DNA of 64,000 bases, taken from NCBI RefSeq assembly GCF_014648115.1, contig NZ_BMQM01000011.1, positions 60,560-124,559 on the forward strand, in the 5' to 3' direction. The translations under genes were made by a program, and so were the position numbers. How positions within the stretch are numbered: the first letter of the stretch is position 1; each line of letters opens with the position of its first letter. This document shows, piece by piece, positions 26,291-36,814 of this stretch. Under the pieces are notes generated by a model. That model was not told the origin of the DNA and ran no database searches. It saw only the letters and a list, made by a program, of their open reading frames with translations. The DNA is from Deinococcus seoulensis (GTDB taxonomy: Bacteria > Deinococcota > Deinococci > Deinococcales > Deinococcaceae).

Positions 26291-29053
26291 TTGCCCTCTC
26301 CCCTGTCCACTCCGCGCACGCTGCTGCCCGTCCTGACGGCGCTGGCCCTGGCCCTGCTGGGGCTGACCCTGCCGGGCGCGGCGCAGGCGGGCGGCACGCC
26401 GGTCGGGACCGTGATCACCAACCAGGCCAGCGCCACCGCCGCCGGCGAGCTGTACCTCAGTCCGGCCGTGGATACCGTCGTGCGCGCCCAGTGCGCCGTG
26501 GCCGTCACGCCCGACGGAACGTCCGCGCAACCGGCGTACCGGGTGGGCATCGCGCCCGGCGGAGAGAGCGTGCTGCCGTACCGGCTGGTGAACACCGGCA
26601 ACGTGGACGACGCGTTCACGCTGTCCTGGCAGGTGTCGCCCGGCAGTGCGTTCGCGCCGAGCGCCGCGCGGGTCGTGCGGGACCTGAACAGCAACGGCGT
26701 GCCGGACAGCGGTGAGCCGGTCACGGACCGCGTGGCGCTGCCCGTGGACGCCAGCGCGGACCTGCTGCTGATCGTGCAGGCCCCCGCCGACGCGACCGGC
26801 ACGGCGTTCATGGGCCTGGTGGGCGGCTGCGTGAGCTCCAGCGGCAGCGCGCACGCCAGCGACAGCGGGAACGTCGCGGCGGTCCGCGTGAACGGCGGCG
26901 CGGAACTGCAGATCGAGAAGAGCTTCATGCCGCCGGCCGTCGCGCCGGGCGGCACCACGCAGGTCACGGTGCGCGTGCGGAACCTGGGCAACAAACCCAG
27001 CGAGGAGGCCGACGTGACCGACCCGCTCGGCACGCCCGCCCTGCGCGGCCTGAGCCTGCTGGGCGGCACCCAGAGTGCCCCCACCGGCCGCCTGAGTGTT
27101 CTCGCGGCAGGCAGTGACACCGTGACGTGGCGCGTGCCGTCCCTGCTGCCCGGTCAGGTGGTCAGCATGACCTTCCAGATGCAGGCGGCCCCGGACGCCA
27201 CCCCCGGCACCCGCGTGAACGTTGCCACGCTCGTGGGCGGCGGCGTGACCCTGCAGGCCGAGGCGAACGTGCAGGTCACGGCGCGGCCCGGCGTGAACCT
27301 CGGCCCGGCCGGGAACCCGGCGGCGCTGCCCGGCGGGGAAGGCAGCCGCGACGACCTGCAACTGCGTCCGTTCACGGTGCTGGGGCAACCCGGCTGTTTC
27401 GCGCATACCGTGCAGAACACCGGGAACGTCGACGACCGCGTGACCCTGAGCGGCGAGTTCACGCTGGGGCAGGGCACCCTGACCTGGCGGGACGCGCAGG
27501 GCGCGCCGCTCGCGCAGCCGCTGAACCTCGCGCCGGGCGAGCAGCGGGACGTGCAGGCGTGCCTGAGCGTCACGGTCGCCGGGAGTGACGGCGCGCGTGC
27601 CCTGCTGAGCGCCGCGAGTGAGGCGGGCGCACCCGTGAACCGCACCGAGGACGCCGCGCCGCTCGTGGATCCGCGCGCGCCGGAACTCGTGAAGACCGTG
27701 ACCCCGGCCGGGACTGTTCCGGTCGGGCAGGTCCTCACGTACACGCTGCGCGCCACCAACCCCTACGACTCGCCCCTGACGGACGTGACCCTGCGCGACC
27801 CGCTGCCCGAGGGCCTGACCTTCCTGGACGCCTCGGACGGCGGCACGCTGGACTCGTTCACGCGCACGGTCGTGTGGGGGGCCGGCACCCTGGCCCCCGG
27901 TCAGACCCGCGCGGTCACGCTGCGCGCCCGCGTGAACGCCGACGTGCCCGACGACACGGTGGTGCGGAACGTGTTCACGCTGGCGTCCGGGGAACTGCCC
28001 AGCCCGGTCAGCAGTCCGGCCGCGCCGTCTCACGTGTACAGCAGCGCCCTGCTGATCAGCAAGGCGGCCGCGCCCACCACCGTCACGACCGGGGACCGCG
28101 TGACGTTCACGGTCACCGTCCGCAACGGCAGCCGCGTCTCGGACCTGTCGGGCGGCACGCTGCTCGACACGCCGCCCGCCGGGCTGGAATTCATTGCCGG
28201 GACGGCCGCCGTGGACGGCAGGCCCGCCCCCGACCCGGCCGCGCAGCCGGGCGGCGGTCTGCTGTGGACGGTCGGGGCGCTTCCGGCCGGGGCGACGCGC
28301 ACCCTGACGTACGCCATGCGCGTCACGCCCCTGGCGGGCGAGTCGCTGGTGAACGTGGCCGTGGCGAACATGCAGGCCCCGCAGGGCGCGCAGATCGGGA
28401 GTGCCGAGGCCCGCGCCCGCGTGAAGGTCACGCCGGGCATCTTCACGCCGAACGCCGAACTGAACGGGCAGGTGTTCATCGACCGCAACCGCGACGGGCG
28501 CTTCACGCCGGACCTCGACACGCCGGTTCAGGGAGCGCGGGTGCTGCTGGCCGGGGGCCGCTCGGCGCTGACCGATCAGGCCGGACGGTACCATTTCGGG
28601 GCGGTGCCGCGCGGACCGCAGGTGCTGCGCCTGGACCCGCAGAGCGTGCGCAACGAGCCGCTGAGCGTCCCGCAGGACGGCGGCCTGAGCGGCACCCGCA
28701 GCGTGGTCGCCTTGAACCTCACCAGCGTGGACTTTCCGCTCGCGCCGGGCGGCGGGGACGTGTACTCCGTGCGGGACACCACGGTGCGCCGCGGTGACGT
28801 GACGCTGCGCAAACAGGTGACGTGGCTGGGCGACACCCGCTACCGCGTGCGCGTGACCGTCACCTCGCCCGCCGCGCTGCCCGGACTGGAAGTCGCCGAT
28901 CCGCTCCCGACCGGCGCGGTCCTGACGGACGGTCAGTCCGGTTTCACCGTAGACTTCGCGGGCGGCTCCATGACCAACGAGTACTCCTTCACCTTCAGCG
29001 GCACCCCTGAGCAGGCGGGCACGGATCCCTACCTGCGCTGGAGGCTGCCGTGA
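26291..29053 (+). CDS. Large exported DUF11/SdrD-B-like protein
   Basis: A 920-residue exported protein with TTG as the most likely start, followed at once by a signal peptide (LLPVLTALALALLGLTLPG). It begins GTVITNQASATAAG, paralogous to the upstream protein, then carries DUF11-type domains (LVNTGNVDDAFTL, VQNTGNVDDRVTL, RATNPYDSPLTDVTLRDPLP, TVRNGSRVSDLSGG). An SdrD-B-like domain lies at about 717-775 (GQVFIDRNRDGRFTPDLD ... TDQAGRYHFGAVPRG). Its stop overlaps the GTG start of the barrel protein by four bases, implying coupled translation. Likely a component of the same envelope structure; the biochemical role is unknown. Confidence 0.8.
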   Translation: MPSPLSTPRTLLPVLTALALALLGLTLPGAAQAGGTPVGTVITNQASATAAGELYLSPAVDTVVRAQCAVAVTPDGTSAQPAYRVGIAPGGESVLPYRLVNTGNVDDAFTLSWQVSPGSAFAPSAARVVRDLNSNGVPDSGEPVTDRVALPVDASADLLLIVQAPADATGTAFMGLVGGCVSSSGSAHASDSGNVAAVRVNGGAELQIEKSFMPPAVAPGGTTQVTVRVRNLGNKPSEEADVTDPLGTPALRGLSLLGGTQSAPTGRLSVLAAGSDTVTWRVPSLLPGQVVSMTFQMQAAPDATPGTRVNVATLVGGGVTLQAEANVQVTARPGVNLGPAGNPAALPGGEGSRDDLQLRPFTVLGQPGCFAHTVQNTGNVDDRVTLSGEFTLGQGTLTWRDAQGAPLAQPLNLAPGEQRDVQACLSVTVAGSDGARALLSAASEAGAPVNRTEDAAPLVDPRAPELVKTVTPAGTVPVGQVLTYTLRATNPYDSPLTDVTLRDPLPEGLTFLDASDGGTLDSFTRTVVWGAGTLAPGQTRAVTLRARVNADVPDDTVVRNVFTLASGELPSPVSSPAAPSHVYSSALLISKAAAPTTVTTGDRVTFTVTVRNGSRVSDLSGGTLLDTPPAGLEFIAGTAAVDGRPAPDPAAQPGGGLLWTVGALPAGATRTLTYAMRVTPLAGESLVNVAVANMQAPQGAQIGSAEARARVKVTPGIFTPNAELNGQVFIDRNRDGRFTPDLDTPVQGARVLLAGGRSALTDQAGRYHFGAVPRGPQVLRLDPQSVRNEPLSVPQDGGLSGTRSVVALNLTSVDFPLAPGGGDVYSVRDTTVRRGDVTLRKQVTWLGDTRYRVRVTVTSPAALPGLEVADPLPTGAVLTDGQSGFTVDFAGGSMTNEYSFTFSGTPEQAGTDPYLRWRLP

Positions 29054-32000
29054 GCCGCCCGCGCGCGCTGGCCCTGCTGACCCTGGGACTGGGCGGCGCC
29101 GCGCTGGCGCAGGACGCCAGCCTGACCCGCGTGGACACGGGCGGGCCGCACCCGGAACGCACCACCCGTCCCGTCACCAGCGTCGGGCAGGAACTGAACT
29201 GGAGTGTCGGGGACGACAGTTTCACGTTGCAGGTGCATCAGCGCGGGCCGGTCACGCTGCAACTGTACTCGGCGGGATTCGACCCGCAGGACTACCGCCG
29301 CCCGGACGGGCAGAGCCTCGGGGATGAACGCTACGGGGGCCTGCCGGTCGAGAGTACCTTCACGCTGCTCGGGCCGGACGGGCAGACCCTGCGGACCCTG
29401 CGCGTCCCGGAAGGCGCCAGCGACTGGGTGACCGCCTTCGACGGCACGCTGGAGCCCGGCACGTACACCCTGAAGGCCAGCACGCAGGGCCGCGGGAAGA
29501 ACACCTTCGCCGCGCGGATCGAGGCGCACGCCGCCAGCCTGAGCGCCACGCGCGTGAACGTCACGGTGCGCGGCCCGGCCTGGACGCCCGCCCTGACACT
29601 GAACGCCCAGGCGGGCGACACGCTGCGCCTGTACGACGGCGACGGCCCCGCCGAGATGGAAGTCCGCGTGACCGACGAGAACGGCGTCGTCACGCCCCTG
29701 CCGATCAGCGGGCAGCTCGAGTGGGTGGACCTGCCGCTGCCCGGCGCCGGCACGTACCGCGTGGAACTGCGCCAGCCGCCGGGCGCCGCGCAGTACTCGA
29801 ACACCGCCGGACTGGCCTTCACGCGGGGCGGCGCGGACCAGCGGATCACGCTGGCGCAGACCGACCGGGTCGGGCAGCTCCGGGTGCAGGCGCAACTGGT
29901 ACAGCCCGGCGGCGAGATCAGCGCCACGACCCTGAACGTCATGGTCGGGGATCAGCCTGTGACCGTGCCGGGCGAATGGACGGCCGAGCAACCGGCCGGA
30001 ACGTACCCGCTGAGCGTGCAGGCCCCCGCCGGGGCGACCATCAGCGCGCCCGACACGGTCACGGTGCCCGAGGACGGACTGGCCGACGTGACCGTGCAGG
30101 TCCGCCCGCAGTTGCAGGTGAGCCTCACGCAGGACCGCCCGGTGGTGTGCGTGGGTGACGTGGTCACCTTCCGTGCGACCGTCAGCACCGACTTCGACGG
30201 CACCCTGAACGCCCCGCTGGACCTGAAGCTCCCGGCGGGCCTGAGCGCGCTGACCGCCACGCGCCTGAACGCCGCCGTCCGCGCCGGGCAGCCCGCCACG
30301 CTGGAAGTCGTGGCCCGCGCCGACACGCCCGGCGGGGCAGCCGTGACCGCCAGCGCGCCCGGCACCCAGGCGGACGCCGCGCTGAACGTCAGCCCGCACC
30401 GCGCGGCCCTGCAACTGCGGCGCGCGGCCCTGCCGGACGCCCGCCCAGGCGACACCGTGACGGTCGCGCTGCACCTGAACAACACCAGCGCACAGCCGAC
30501 GCCGTACCTGCTGAGTGACACGCCCGGCGAGGGCCTGAGCGCCCTGGACAGCCCGGAGTTCGAGGGCACGCTGCGGCCCGGCGAGTCCCGCACCCTGACG
30601 TACCGCGCGCAGGTGACCGCGCAGAGCGGCGAACTGACCCCACACGCGGAACTCGTGACCGACTGCGCCGACACGCAGACCGCCAGCGGCCGCCTGACTG
30701 TCCGCCCGCTGGTGGTGCCCACGCCCGAACCGGCCGCCGGTACGGCTCCGGCTGGCAGCGCGCCTGCCCAGGCGACGGTACCGGCCCAGACGCCAGCAGC
30801 ACAGCCGCCAGCCGCACAGACGCCAGCCGCACAGACGCCAGCCGCACAGGCACCCGCCGCACAGATGCCGGCGGCACCGGCCAGCCTGCCGCCCATGACG
30901 CGCGTGAGCGACATTCACGCCAGCGTGACCAGCACGGGCGCCGCGCAGGGCCTGATCTACGCCCAGCGCCTCCCGGACGGCGCGACGTACCTGCCGGGCA
31001 GCGCCCGCTACGACGCACTCACGCTGCCCGACCCGCTGGTCGGTCCGAGCGGCACGCTGTACTGGACGCTGCCCGCCCATCCGGGCGAACTGCGTTACAG
31101 CGCCCAGCACGACGCCGCGCTGCCCGCGCTGGGCGAACCGACGCTGGTCGCCACGTACGGCCAGCAGACCCGCGAGACGCTGCGCGGCTCCTTCGACCCG
31201 GGCGATTTCGCGTCCGCGCAGGCGCCGGACACGGCGGTCCTGAACCCGGACCGGGTCATTCAGAGCCCCCCGGACGGACAGGTGTACCGTGACCGCGATC
31301 AGGTGACCGTGATCGTGCAGGGTCCCGGCGACGTGCCGCTGGACGTGACCCTGAACGGCGAGGACCTGCCCTCGAAACTGATCGGCACGCGGTCGTTCGA
31401 CCCGGCCAGCAACCTGCAACGCCTCGAGTACGTCGGCGTGCGCCTGAAACCGGGCCAGAACGTCATCGAGGCGCTCGGGGAGCGCACGACCGTCACGCTG
31501 GCGGGCCGCACCACCAACCTGCGCGTCCTGGGTGAACAGGTCATCGCGGACGGCGTGACGCCCATCCGGCTGCGCGTGCAGGCCGTGGATGAACGGGGCG
31601 TCACGACCGCCCTGCCGTTCCTGACGGTCCGCACCACCCTGGAACCCACCACACCCGACGCCAACCCCATGGAGGCCGGGTACCAGGTGCGCCTCAGGGA
31701 CGGCGAGGGAGTGCTGGAGTTCGCGCCGCAGGCCGCGCCGGTCCGCGTGGGCCTGGACGCCGACCTGGGCGACGGGCAACCCATTCACGCCGAGCAGCGC
31801 CTGGAGGCCGGGCACGGCACCGTCGGGGCCGGACTGCTGAGCGCCACCCTGAGCGGCGCGGGCCTGAACGTCACGGCGCGCGGCACGCTCGAGGCGCCCC
31901 TGGGGGGCGGGCACCTGATCGCCGTGGCGAACACCGACGGTCTGCCCGCCCAGGACGATCCCGGCAACAACGACGCGGGCGGCCCGTACGCGGCGCGCGG

Positions 32001-34134
32001 GGACCGCAGCGCGCAGACCGTCCCGCTGACCGGGCAGGACCCGGCCGCCTTCCAGTACGATCACGCGGACTTCACGGTCGCGTACCGTCAGGGCGAGGCG
32101 CCCATCGAGACGCTGCTGGTGCCGGGCCGCCCGACCGCGCTGAGTGTCGTCACGCACGCCGCGCCGGGCGAGCCGGTCTTCACGGCCTTCGCGGCGGGGG
32201 TCAGCGTCACCGCGCGCACCGAGACGCTCACGCCCGACGGCACGCGCCTGCTGCGCCTCTCGCAGTTTCCCGCCGCGCCCGGCAGCGACACCCTGGACCT
32301 GATCGTGAGCGGCCCGGACGGCGACACGGAACGCCGCCTGACGCGCGGGCAGGACTACACCCTGGACGCCGAGACGGGACTGATCACGCTGGCCACGCCG
32401 CTGGCCGCGTTCACGGTGGAGGGAGGCCTGCTGGTCACGCAGTCCCTGCGCGCCGCGTACCGTCTGGAAGGTGCGGGCGAGCGTCAACTGGCGTTCGGCG
32501 CGGAAGTCCGCCTGGAACGCGGCGACCTGAGCCTCAGCGCCGCGACCGTCACCCTGCCCGGCAGCGGGGCGGGCAGCGGGAACACCACCGCCGTGCGCGC
32601 CACGTACGGTGCGGCCACCGTCACGGCCGCCGGATCGGACGGCAGCGGCCGCGCGGCGGGCAGCGGCGCCCTGAGTGTCACCAGCCTCGCGGCCGTCAGT
32701 GGCGGGAAGGTCAACGTGAGTGCCGCCGCGACCGGCAGCCTGCCCGGCGGCACGCGCCTGAGCGTCAGCGCCGCGCACCAGAGCGACGGGTACGCCGGAC
32801 TGAACGCCGCGCAGGACGGCACGCACGCCACGGCCAGCGCCGCCGTGCCCATCAGCGGCGTCCTGAGCGCCCAGGTGGCCGGTGAGTTCCACGACACCCC
32901 CACCGGCGCGGGCGGCGAGCAGACCGACCGCACCCGGCAGGCGCAGGTCAGTGCGGGCGTCCGCGCCAGCCTGAACCCCGTCACGCTGGGCCTGGGCGTG
33001 AAAAGCCAGTTCGGGCAGACCGAGGGCACCAGCCTGACCGCCAGCGCCGGGTACCACGCCGCGCCCGTGGACTTGGACGTCACGCACGCCCAGCCGCTGA
33101 CCGGGAACGTGAACCCGCAGACCACCCTCAGCGCCCGCTACCAGGTGACCCGGCAGGTCGCCGCGACCCTCGGCGGGACCGTCACGTGGCCCGGCGGGAG
33201 CGCCGCGCCCGGTCAGGCGCTGAGCCTGGGCCTGGAATCCCGCCTGGGCGGCACCAACCTGCGCGCCGCGTACGAACTGCCCACGGCAGGCGGCGGCGGC
33301 AACCGCGCCCGCTTCGGCGCGGACACCACCCTGCCCGTCACCGAGCGCCTGAGCGCCTCGTTCGGCGGGGGCCTCACGCAGGAACTCGCGGGCGAGAACC
33401 GCCCGGATCCGCAGCGCGAGTACAACCTGAACGCCGCCCTGCGCTACCGCGACGCCCGCCTGAGCGCCAGCGGCAGCAGCGACTTCTCGGTCAAGAACGG
33501 GCAACTGCGCACCGTGCTGCGCGGCGGCGCGTCCCTGAGCGTCAACGATTTCGCCACGCTGAACGTGGACGCCCTCAGCGAGTTCGGTCCGTCGCGCGGG
33601 GACCGGTTCACGGCGGGCGGCGCGCTGCGCAAGAACGCCTGGCAGGGCCTGCTGAGCGCCAGTTACGAACGCGGCAGCCTCAGCACCAGCGGCGCCGGAA
33701 CCCTGCTCGGCAGCGGCGAACTCGCGTACCACGCCGCCACCTGGGCCATGCGCGGCGGGCTGGCCGTGCGCGCCGTGCCCGGCGATCCCGGCAGCCTGAC
33801 CGTGCAGCCCAGCCTGAGCGGCTCTTACTACCTCGGGGAGCGCTTCGCGGTGGGCGCGGCGCTGCACACGCAACTGCAACCCGCGACCGGCGTGGCCCGC
33901 ACCGCCGCCGGGATCGAAGGCAGCCTGCGCGCCCTGCCCGGCACGTGGCTGACCCTGGGGTACAACTTCACGGGATTCGATTCGATCAGCACCCAGGCCA
34001 CGCAGCGGGGCGCGTACCTGCGGCTGGACATCAGCGCCGACGAACGCATCCGCAGCCTGCTCAGCGGCGCCGGGAAGGCAGACGAGACCGCCGCTCCAAC
34101 CCCGCCCGAGACCCCCGCGAAGGACACCCCCTGA
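29050..34134 (+). CDS. Giant exported protein with probable C-terminal outer-membrane beta-barrel
   Basis: 1694 residues, GTG start overlapping the previous stop (GTGA). Signal peptide: 1-20 (LALLTLGLGGAALAQ). Residues 25-560 are beta-rich repeats; 579-607 form a Pro/Ala/Gln linker of AQTPA repeats. Residues 620-760 hold another DUF11-type domain, and about 830-915 an invasin-like Ig domain (ADGVTPIRLRVQAVDERGV). From about 1150 to the end, alternating polar/hydrophobic strands (for example SLTASAGYHAAPVDLDVTHA, GLESRLGGTNLRAAYELP, GAYLRLDISADERI) look like a many-stranded transmembrane barrel. Deinococcus has an outer membrane-like layer, so it may be the anchor of the locus. No named family recognised; the barrel is inferred from strand periodicity. 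Confidence 0.78.
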   Translation: MSRPRALALLTLGLGGAALAQDASLTRVDTGGPHPERTTRPVTSVGQELNWSVGDDSFTLQVHQRGPVTLQLYSAGFDPQDYRRPDGQSLGDERYGGLPVESTFTLLGPDGQTLRTLRVPEGASDWVTAFDGTLEPGTYTLKASTQGRGKNTFAARIEAHAASLSATRVNVTVRGPAWTPALTLNAQAGDTLRLYDGDGPAEMEVRVTDENGVVTPLPISGQLEWVDLPLPGAGTYRVELRQPPGAAQYSNTAGLAFTRGGADQRITLAQTDRVGQLRVQAQLVQPGGEISATTLNVMVGDQPVTVPGEWTAEQPAGTYPLSVQAPAGATISAPDTVTVPEDGLADVTVQVRPQLQVSLTQDRPVVCVGDVVTFRATVSTDFDGTLNAPLDLKLPAGLSALTATRLNAAVRAGQPATLEVVARADTPGGAAVTASAPGTQADAALNVSPHRAALQLRRAALPDARPGDTVTVALHLNNTSAQPTPYLLSDTPGEGLSALDSPEFEGTLRPGESRTLTYRAQVTAQSGELTPHAELVTDCADTQTASGRLTVRPLVVPTPEPAAGTAPAGSAPAQATVPAQTPAAQPPAAQTPAAQTPAAQAPAAQMPAAPASLPPMTRVSDIHASVTSTGAAQGLIYAQRLPDGATYLPGSARYDALTLPDPLVGPSGTLYWTLPAHPGELRYSAQHDAALPALGEPTLVATYGQQTRETLRGSFDPGDFASAQAPDTAVLNPDRVIQSPPDGQVYRDRDQVTVIVQGPGDVPLDVTLNGEDLPSKLIGTRSFDPASNLQRLEYVGVRLKPGQNVIEALGERTTVTLAGRTTNLRVLGEQVIADGVTPIRLRVQAVDERGVTTALPFLTVRTTLEPTTPDANPMEAGYQVRLRDGEGVLEFAPQAAPVRVGLDADLGDGQPIHAEQRLEAGHGTVGAGLLSATLSGAGLNVTARGTLEAPLGGGHLIAVANTDGLPAQDDPGNNDAGGPYAARGDRSAQTVPLTGQDPAAFQYDHADFTVAYRQGEAPIETLLVPGRPTALSVVTHAAPGEPVFTAFAAGVSVTARTETLTPDGTRLLRLSQFPAAPGSDTLDLIVSGPDGDTERRLTRGQDYTLDAETGLITLATPLAAFTVEGGLLVTQSLRAAYRLEGAGERQLAFGAEVRLERGDLSLSAATVTLPGSGAGSGNTTAVRATYGAATVTAAGSDGSGRAAGSGALSVTSLAAVSGGKVNVSAAATGSLPGGTRLSVSAAHQSDGYAGLNAAQDGTHATASAAVPISGVLSAQVAGEFHDTPTGAGGEQTDRTRQAQVSAGVRASLNPVTLGLGVKSQFGQTEGTSLTASAGYHAAPVDLDVTHAQPLTGNVNPQTTLSARYQVTRQVAATLGGTVTWPGGSAAPGQALSLGLESRLGGTNLRAAYELPTAGGGGNRARFGADTTLPVTERLSASFGGGLTQELAGENRPDPQREYNLNAALRYRDARLSASGSSDFSVKNGQLRTVLRGGASLSVNDFATLNVDALSEFGPSRGDRFTAGGALRKNAWQGLLSASYERGSLSTSGAGTLLGSGELAYHAATWAMRGGLAVRAVPGDPGSLTVQPSLSGSYYLGERFAVGAALHTQLQPATGVARTAAGIEGSLRALPGTWLTLGYNFTGFDSISTQATQRGAYLRLDISADERIRSLLSGAGKADETAAPTPPETPAKDTP
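30785..30867. repeat. In-frame 15-bp tandem repeat (Pro/Ala/Gln linker)
   Basis: About five units of ACGCCAGCCGCACAG type encoding AQTPA-like repeats between the N-terminal beta domains and the rest of the barrel protein. Confidence 0.8.
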
Positions 34135-34135
34135 T

Positions 34136-36658
34136 ATGCCGCAGCACCCACGCTCCCTGCGCCGCCTGACGCGCGCCCTGCTGACCCTGCTGACCGCCGT
34201 GACCGGGCACGCCGCCGCCGCGAGCTACTGCACGGCCATCTACGCGACGGCCGCGCCCGGCACGAGCGGGGCGACCTCCAAGCACCAGTTCCTGAACACC
34301 ATCTCCGGAACGGTCTCCGATTACGGCACCATCGACGACAGCAAGGTCACGGGCACGACCGGGCCGCTCGAGTACAACGCCAGCGCCATCAACCCCGTCA
34401 ACGGCGCGCTGTACTACGTGGAGCGTACCACCGGTACGCTGCTGAGCTACAACCCGGCCACCCGGGTCACGACCAAAGTCACGCAGAACACCAACCTGCG
34501 CAGCAACACAGACGCAACCGGCATCGGGTTCATCATCGGCGCGGCCATCGAGGAAACCGGGAACATGTACGTGTACTCCAGTTTCGGGTGGGTGTCGATC
34601 TTCAACACGGCCACCGGCACGCAGGTGCAGGCACCCAGGAAGATCACCTTCCCGTCCGGGTTCACACCCGCCACCAACACGAACGGTGACATCGTGCTCG
34701 GCGCGAACAACCAGCTGTACATCCTGGTGGAGGGTGTCCTGAACGGCGGCGCGAGCGGCAGTCACCTGATTCCCATCAGCGACACCCTGGTCGCCGGGAC
34801 GCCCGTGCCCATCAAGGTGGGCGGCGTCGCCACCGGCGGCTTCAACGGCATGGCCATCGAACCGTTCCGGGTGCAGGGCAACACCACGATCATCGCCGAG
34901 ACGTTCTACCTGTCCAGCGGCACCAACCTGTACCGCATGGGCGCCGACGGCGCGGCCACCAGCATCTACAATCAGGGGCAGAACATCACGGACCTGGCGT
35001 CCTGTAACGTCGTTCCCGCCCGGCCCACCCTGAAAAAAGAGTTCGATCCTCCGTTCCTGACGGGTGCGGGGGGCATCAGCCGCCTGACCATCACGGTTGG
35101 GAACGACAACAGCGGCCCGATTGCGCTGTACACGGACCTCGTGGACCCCCTGCCCAGCAGTCCGGCGCAGATGACGTTCGCGCCGAACCCCAACCCCAGC
35201 GGCACCTGCGGGAACGCGCAGATTCAGTTGAGTAACAGTCCGCCGGAACTGCGGATCAAGGCCGGGTCGTACATCCCGGTGGGCGGCTGCGTGTTGCAGG
35301 TGAACGTGACGGTCCCGGTGCCCGGAACGTACCAGAACGTCATTCTGGGCAGTACCGTGGTGACCAGCGCGAACGTGATTCAGGAGGAGGCGAAAGCCAC
35401 GCTGTACGACGCGGTGCGGGTCAGTAAGACGTTCTCACCGGCGAATCTGCTGCCCGGTCAGACGACCGTCCTGAGCGTGACCCTGACGAACGGGAACTCG
35501 GCGCCCACGAAGGTCGCGACCCTGACGCTGGAGGACCGGATCGCGGAAACGACCGGCCTGCCCGGCCTGACGCTGGGCGCCGTGACCGGAAACTCGTGTG
35601 GCGGGTCGGTCAGCGTGGCGGGCGGGGTGCTGAAGTTGACGGGCGGCACGCTGGGAGCGGGGGGCAGTTGCGTCATCACGTTGCCGGTCACGCTGGGGGC
35701 GGCCACGGCCAGCGGGAAGTACACCAACGTGATTCAGCCCACGCAGGTCTCCGCGACCTTCAACGACGGCGTGCGGGATTCCGGCGTGAACGGCGCGGCC
35801 AGCGCCACCGCCGACCTGACGGTCGCGCCGTTCGCGCTGGTCAGCAGCGCCGTGCGGACCACGCAGAGTCCCGCCACGGTCACCAACCCGCACCGCCTGA
35901 CGCCCGGCGTGACCGGACCTGTCACGTTCACGCTGACGCCGCCTGCCGGGTCACGCATGACGTACCTGCTGTGGTACGACGTGAACGGCGACGGGCAGGT
36001 GGACCCGGCCGATCAGGCGGTCGTTCCGGCCGGGCAGACGACGGGCACGCTGAACGTCACGGGCAGTTTCCCCACCCGTCCGGACGGCACGCCGGCCGAC
36101 GTGAACCTGCTCGTGCAGGTGCTCGTGCCGCCCGGACTGGCGCAGGGTGTCACGGAGGTCCTGACGCTGGGGGCGCGGCAGACGGTCGGCGGGACGGTCC
36201 GCACGGCCACGCTGACCGACACGACCATCGTGGGGCAGAGTGGCGGGACGGGCGGCAGCCTGAACCTCAGTAAACTCGTGCGGAACATCACGGCGGGCGG
36301 TGCGTTCAGCCTGAACGCCAGTACGGGCGGCGTGGGCGAGGTGCTCGAGTACTGCGTCAATTACCTCAACCAGGGGGTCGGGACGCTCAGTGAGGTCGTC
36401 ATGACCGATCCCGTGCCGTTCTTCACGGCGCCGCAACTGGACGGGTACCTGCCGGGGCAGGGGGTCCGCTGGGTGCGGGGGGTCGCGGCGCAGCCGGGTC
36501 AGACGGCCACGCCCGGCACGGACAGCAACAACCTGACGAGCGCTGCCGACACCGACCCTGGCAGCCTGAGTGTCACGCCGGGCCGCCTGAGTGTCGTGAT
36601 CGGCACGCTCGCGGGGGGCGAGCAGGGCACCGTGTGCTACCGGGTGAAGATCCGGTGA
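34136..36658 (+). CDS. Exported protein with propeller-like N-domain and DUF11-type repeats
   Basis: 840 residues, beginning one base after the barrel gene's stop. Signal peptide: about 1-28 (ending TGHAAAA). Residues 30-290 look like a beta-propeller (repeating NPVNGALYYVERTTGTLLSYNPAT, NQLYILVEG, GFNGMAIEPF). Then two DUF7933-like domains (about 295-420 with LKKEFDPPFLTGAGG and 425-555 with SKTFSPANLLPGQTT), a Ca-loop (DVNGDGQVDPAD), and a final DUF11-like domain (LEYCVNYLNQGVGTLSEVVMTDPVP). Paired cysteines in the DUF7933-like parts suggest disulfides outside the cell. It completes a four-gene surface locus; function unknown. Confidence 0.8.
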   Translation: MPQHPRSLRRLTRALLTLLTAVTGHAAAASYCTAIYATAAPGTSGATSKHQFLNTISGTVSDYGTIDDSKVTGTTGPLEYNASAINPVNGALYYVERTTGTLLSYNPATRVTTKVTQNTNLRSNTDATGIGFIIGAAIEETGNMYVYSSFGWVSIFNTATGTQVQAPRKITFPSGFTPATNTNGDIVLGANNQLYILVEGVLNGGASGSHLIPISDTLVAGTPVPIKVGGVATGGFNGMAIEPFRVQGNTTIIAETFYLSSGTNLYRMGADGAATSIYNQGQNITDLASCNVVPARPTLKKEFDPPFLTGAGGISRLTITVGNDNSGPIALYTDLVDPLPSSPAQMTFAPNPNPSGTCGNAQIQLSNSPPELRIKAGSYIPVGGCVLQVNVTVPVPGTYQNVILGSTVVTSANVIQEEAKATLYDAVRVSKTFSPANLLPGQTTVLSVTLTNGNSAPTKVATLTLEDRIAETTGLPGLTLGAVTGNSCGGSVSVAGGVLKLTGGTLGAGGSCVITLPVTLGAATASGKYTNVIQPTQVSATFNDGVRDSGVNGAASATADLTVAPFALVSSAVRTTQSPATVTNPHRLTPGVTGPVTFTLTPPAGSRMTYLLWYDVNGDGQVDPADQAVVPAGQTTGTLNVTGSFPTRPDGTPADVNLLVQVLVPPGLAQGVTEVLTLGARQTVGGTVRTATLTDTTIVGQSGGTGGSLNLSKLVRNITAGGAFSLNASTGGVGEVLEYCVNYLNQGVGTLSEVVMTDPVPFFTAPQLDGYLPGQGVRWVRGVAAQPGQTATPGTDSNNLTSAADTDPGSLSVTPGRLSVVIGTLAGGEQGTVCYRVKIR

Positions 36659-36763
36659 CGGCGCCCGGACGCCCGGCCCGCACGTGAGGGGCGACGGGGG
36701 GAAATGGGGGGGGTGTGAAAAGTTCGGCATATGCCTGTCAGAAGCGTGTGAGACACTGATGCG

Positions 36764-36769
36764 TAAAAT
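36764..36769 (+). promoter_or_regulatory. Possible -10 of the subtilase gene
   Basis: TAAAAT, 45 bp before the GTG start, with the palindrome GGCATATGCC (36726-36735) upstream. No strong -35. Confidence 0.3.
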
Positions 36770-36814
36770 CTGAGCAGAGTCTGAGACCGTCCGGACTGCT
36801 CAAGGAGTGACCCT

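Noticed and set aside
26270..28594. 774-codon minus-strand frame opposite the second surface protein, and similar long frames at 23275-25314 and 38469-40835
   Set aside because: All mirror genes with strong evidence on the plus strand and show only Arg/Gln/Gly/His-rich shadow composition.
29029..33879. 1616-codon open frame on the minus strand opposite the barrel protein
   Set aside because: It is a GC-rich antisense shadow: Gln/Arg/Gly/Val-rich with no domain, signal or start site, while the plus-strand frame has a signal peptide, operon overlaps and ordered domains.
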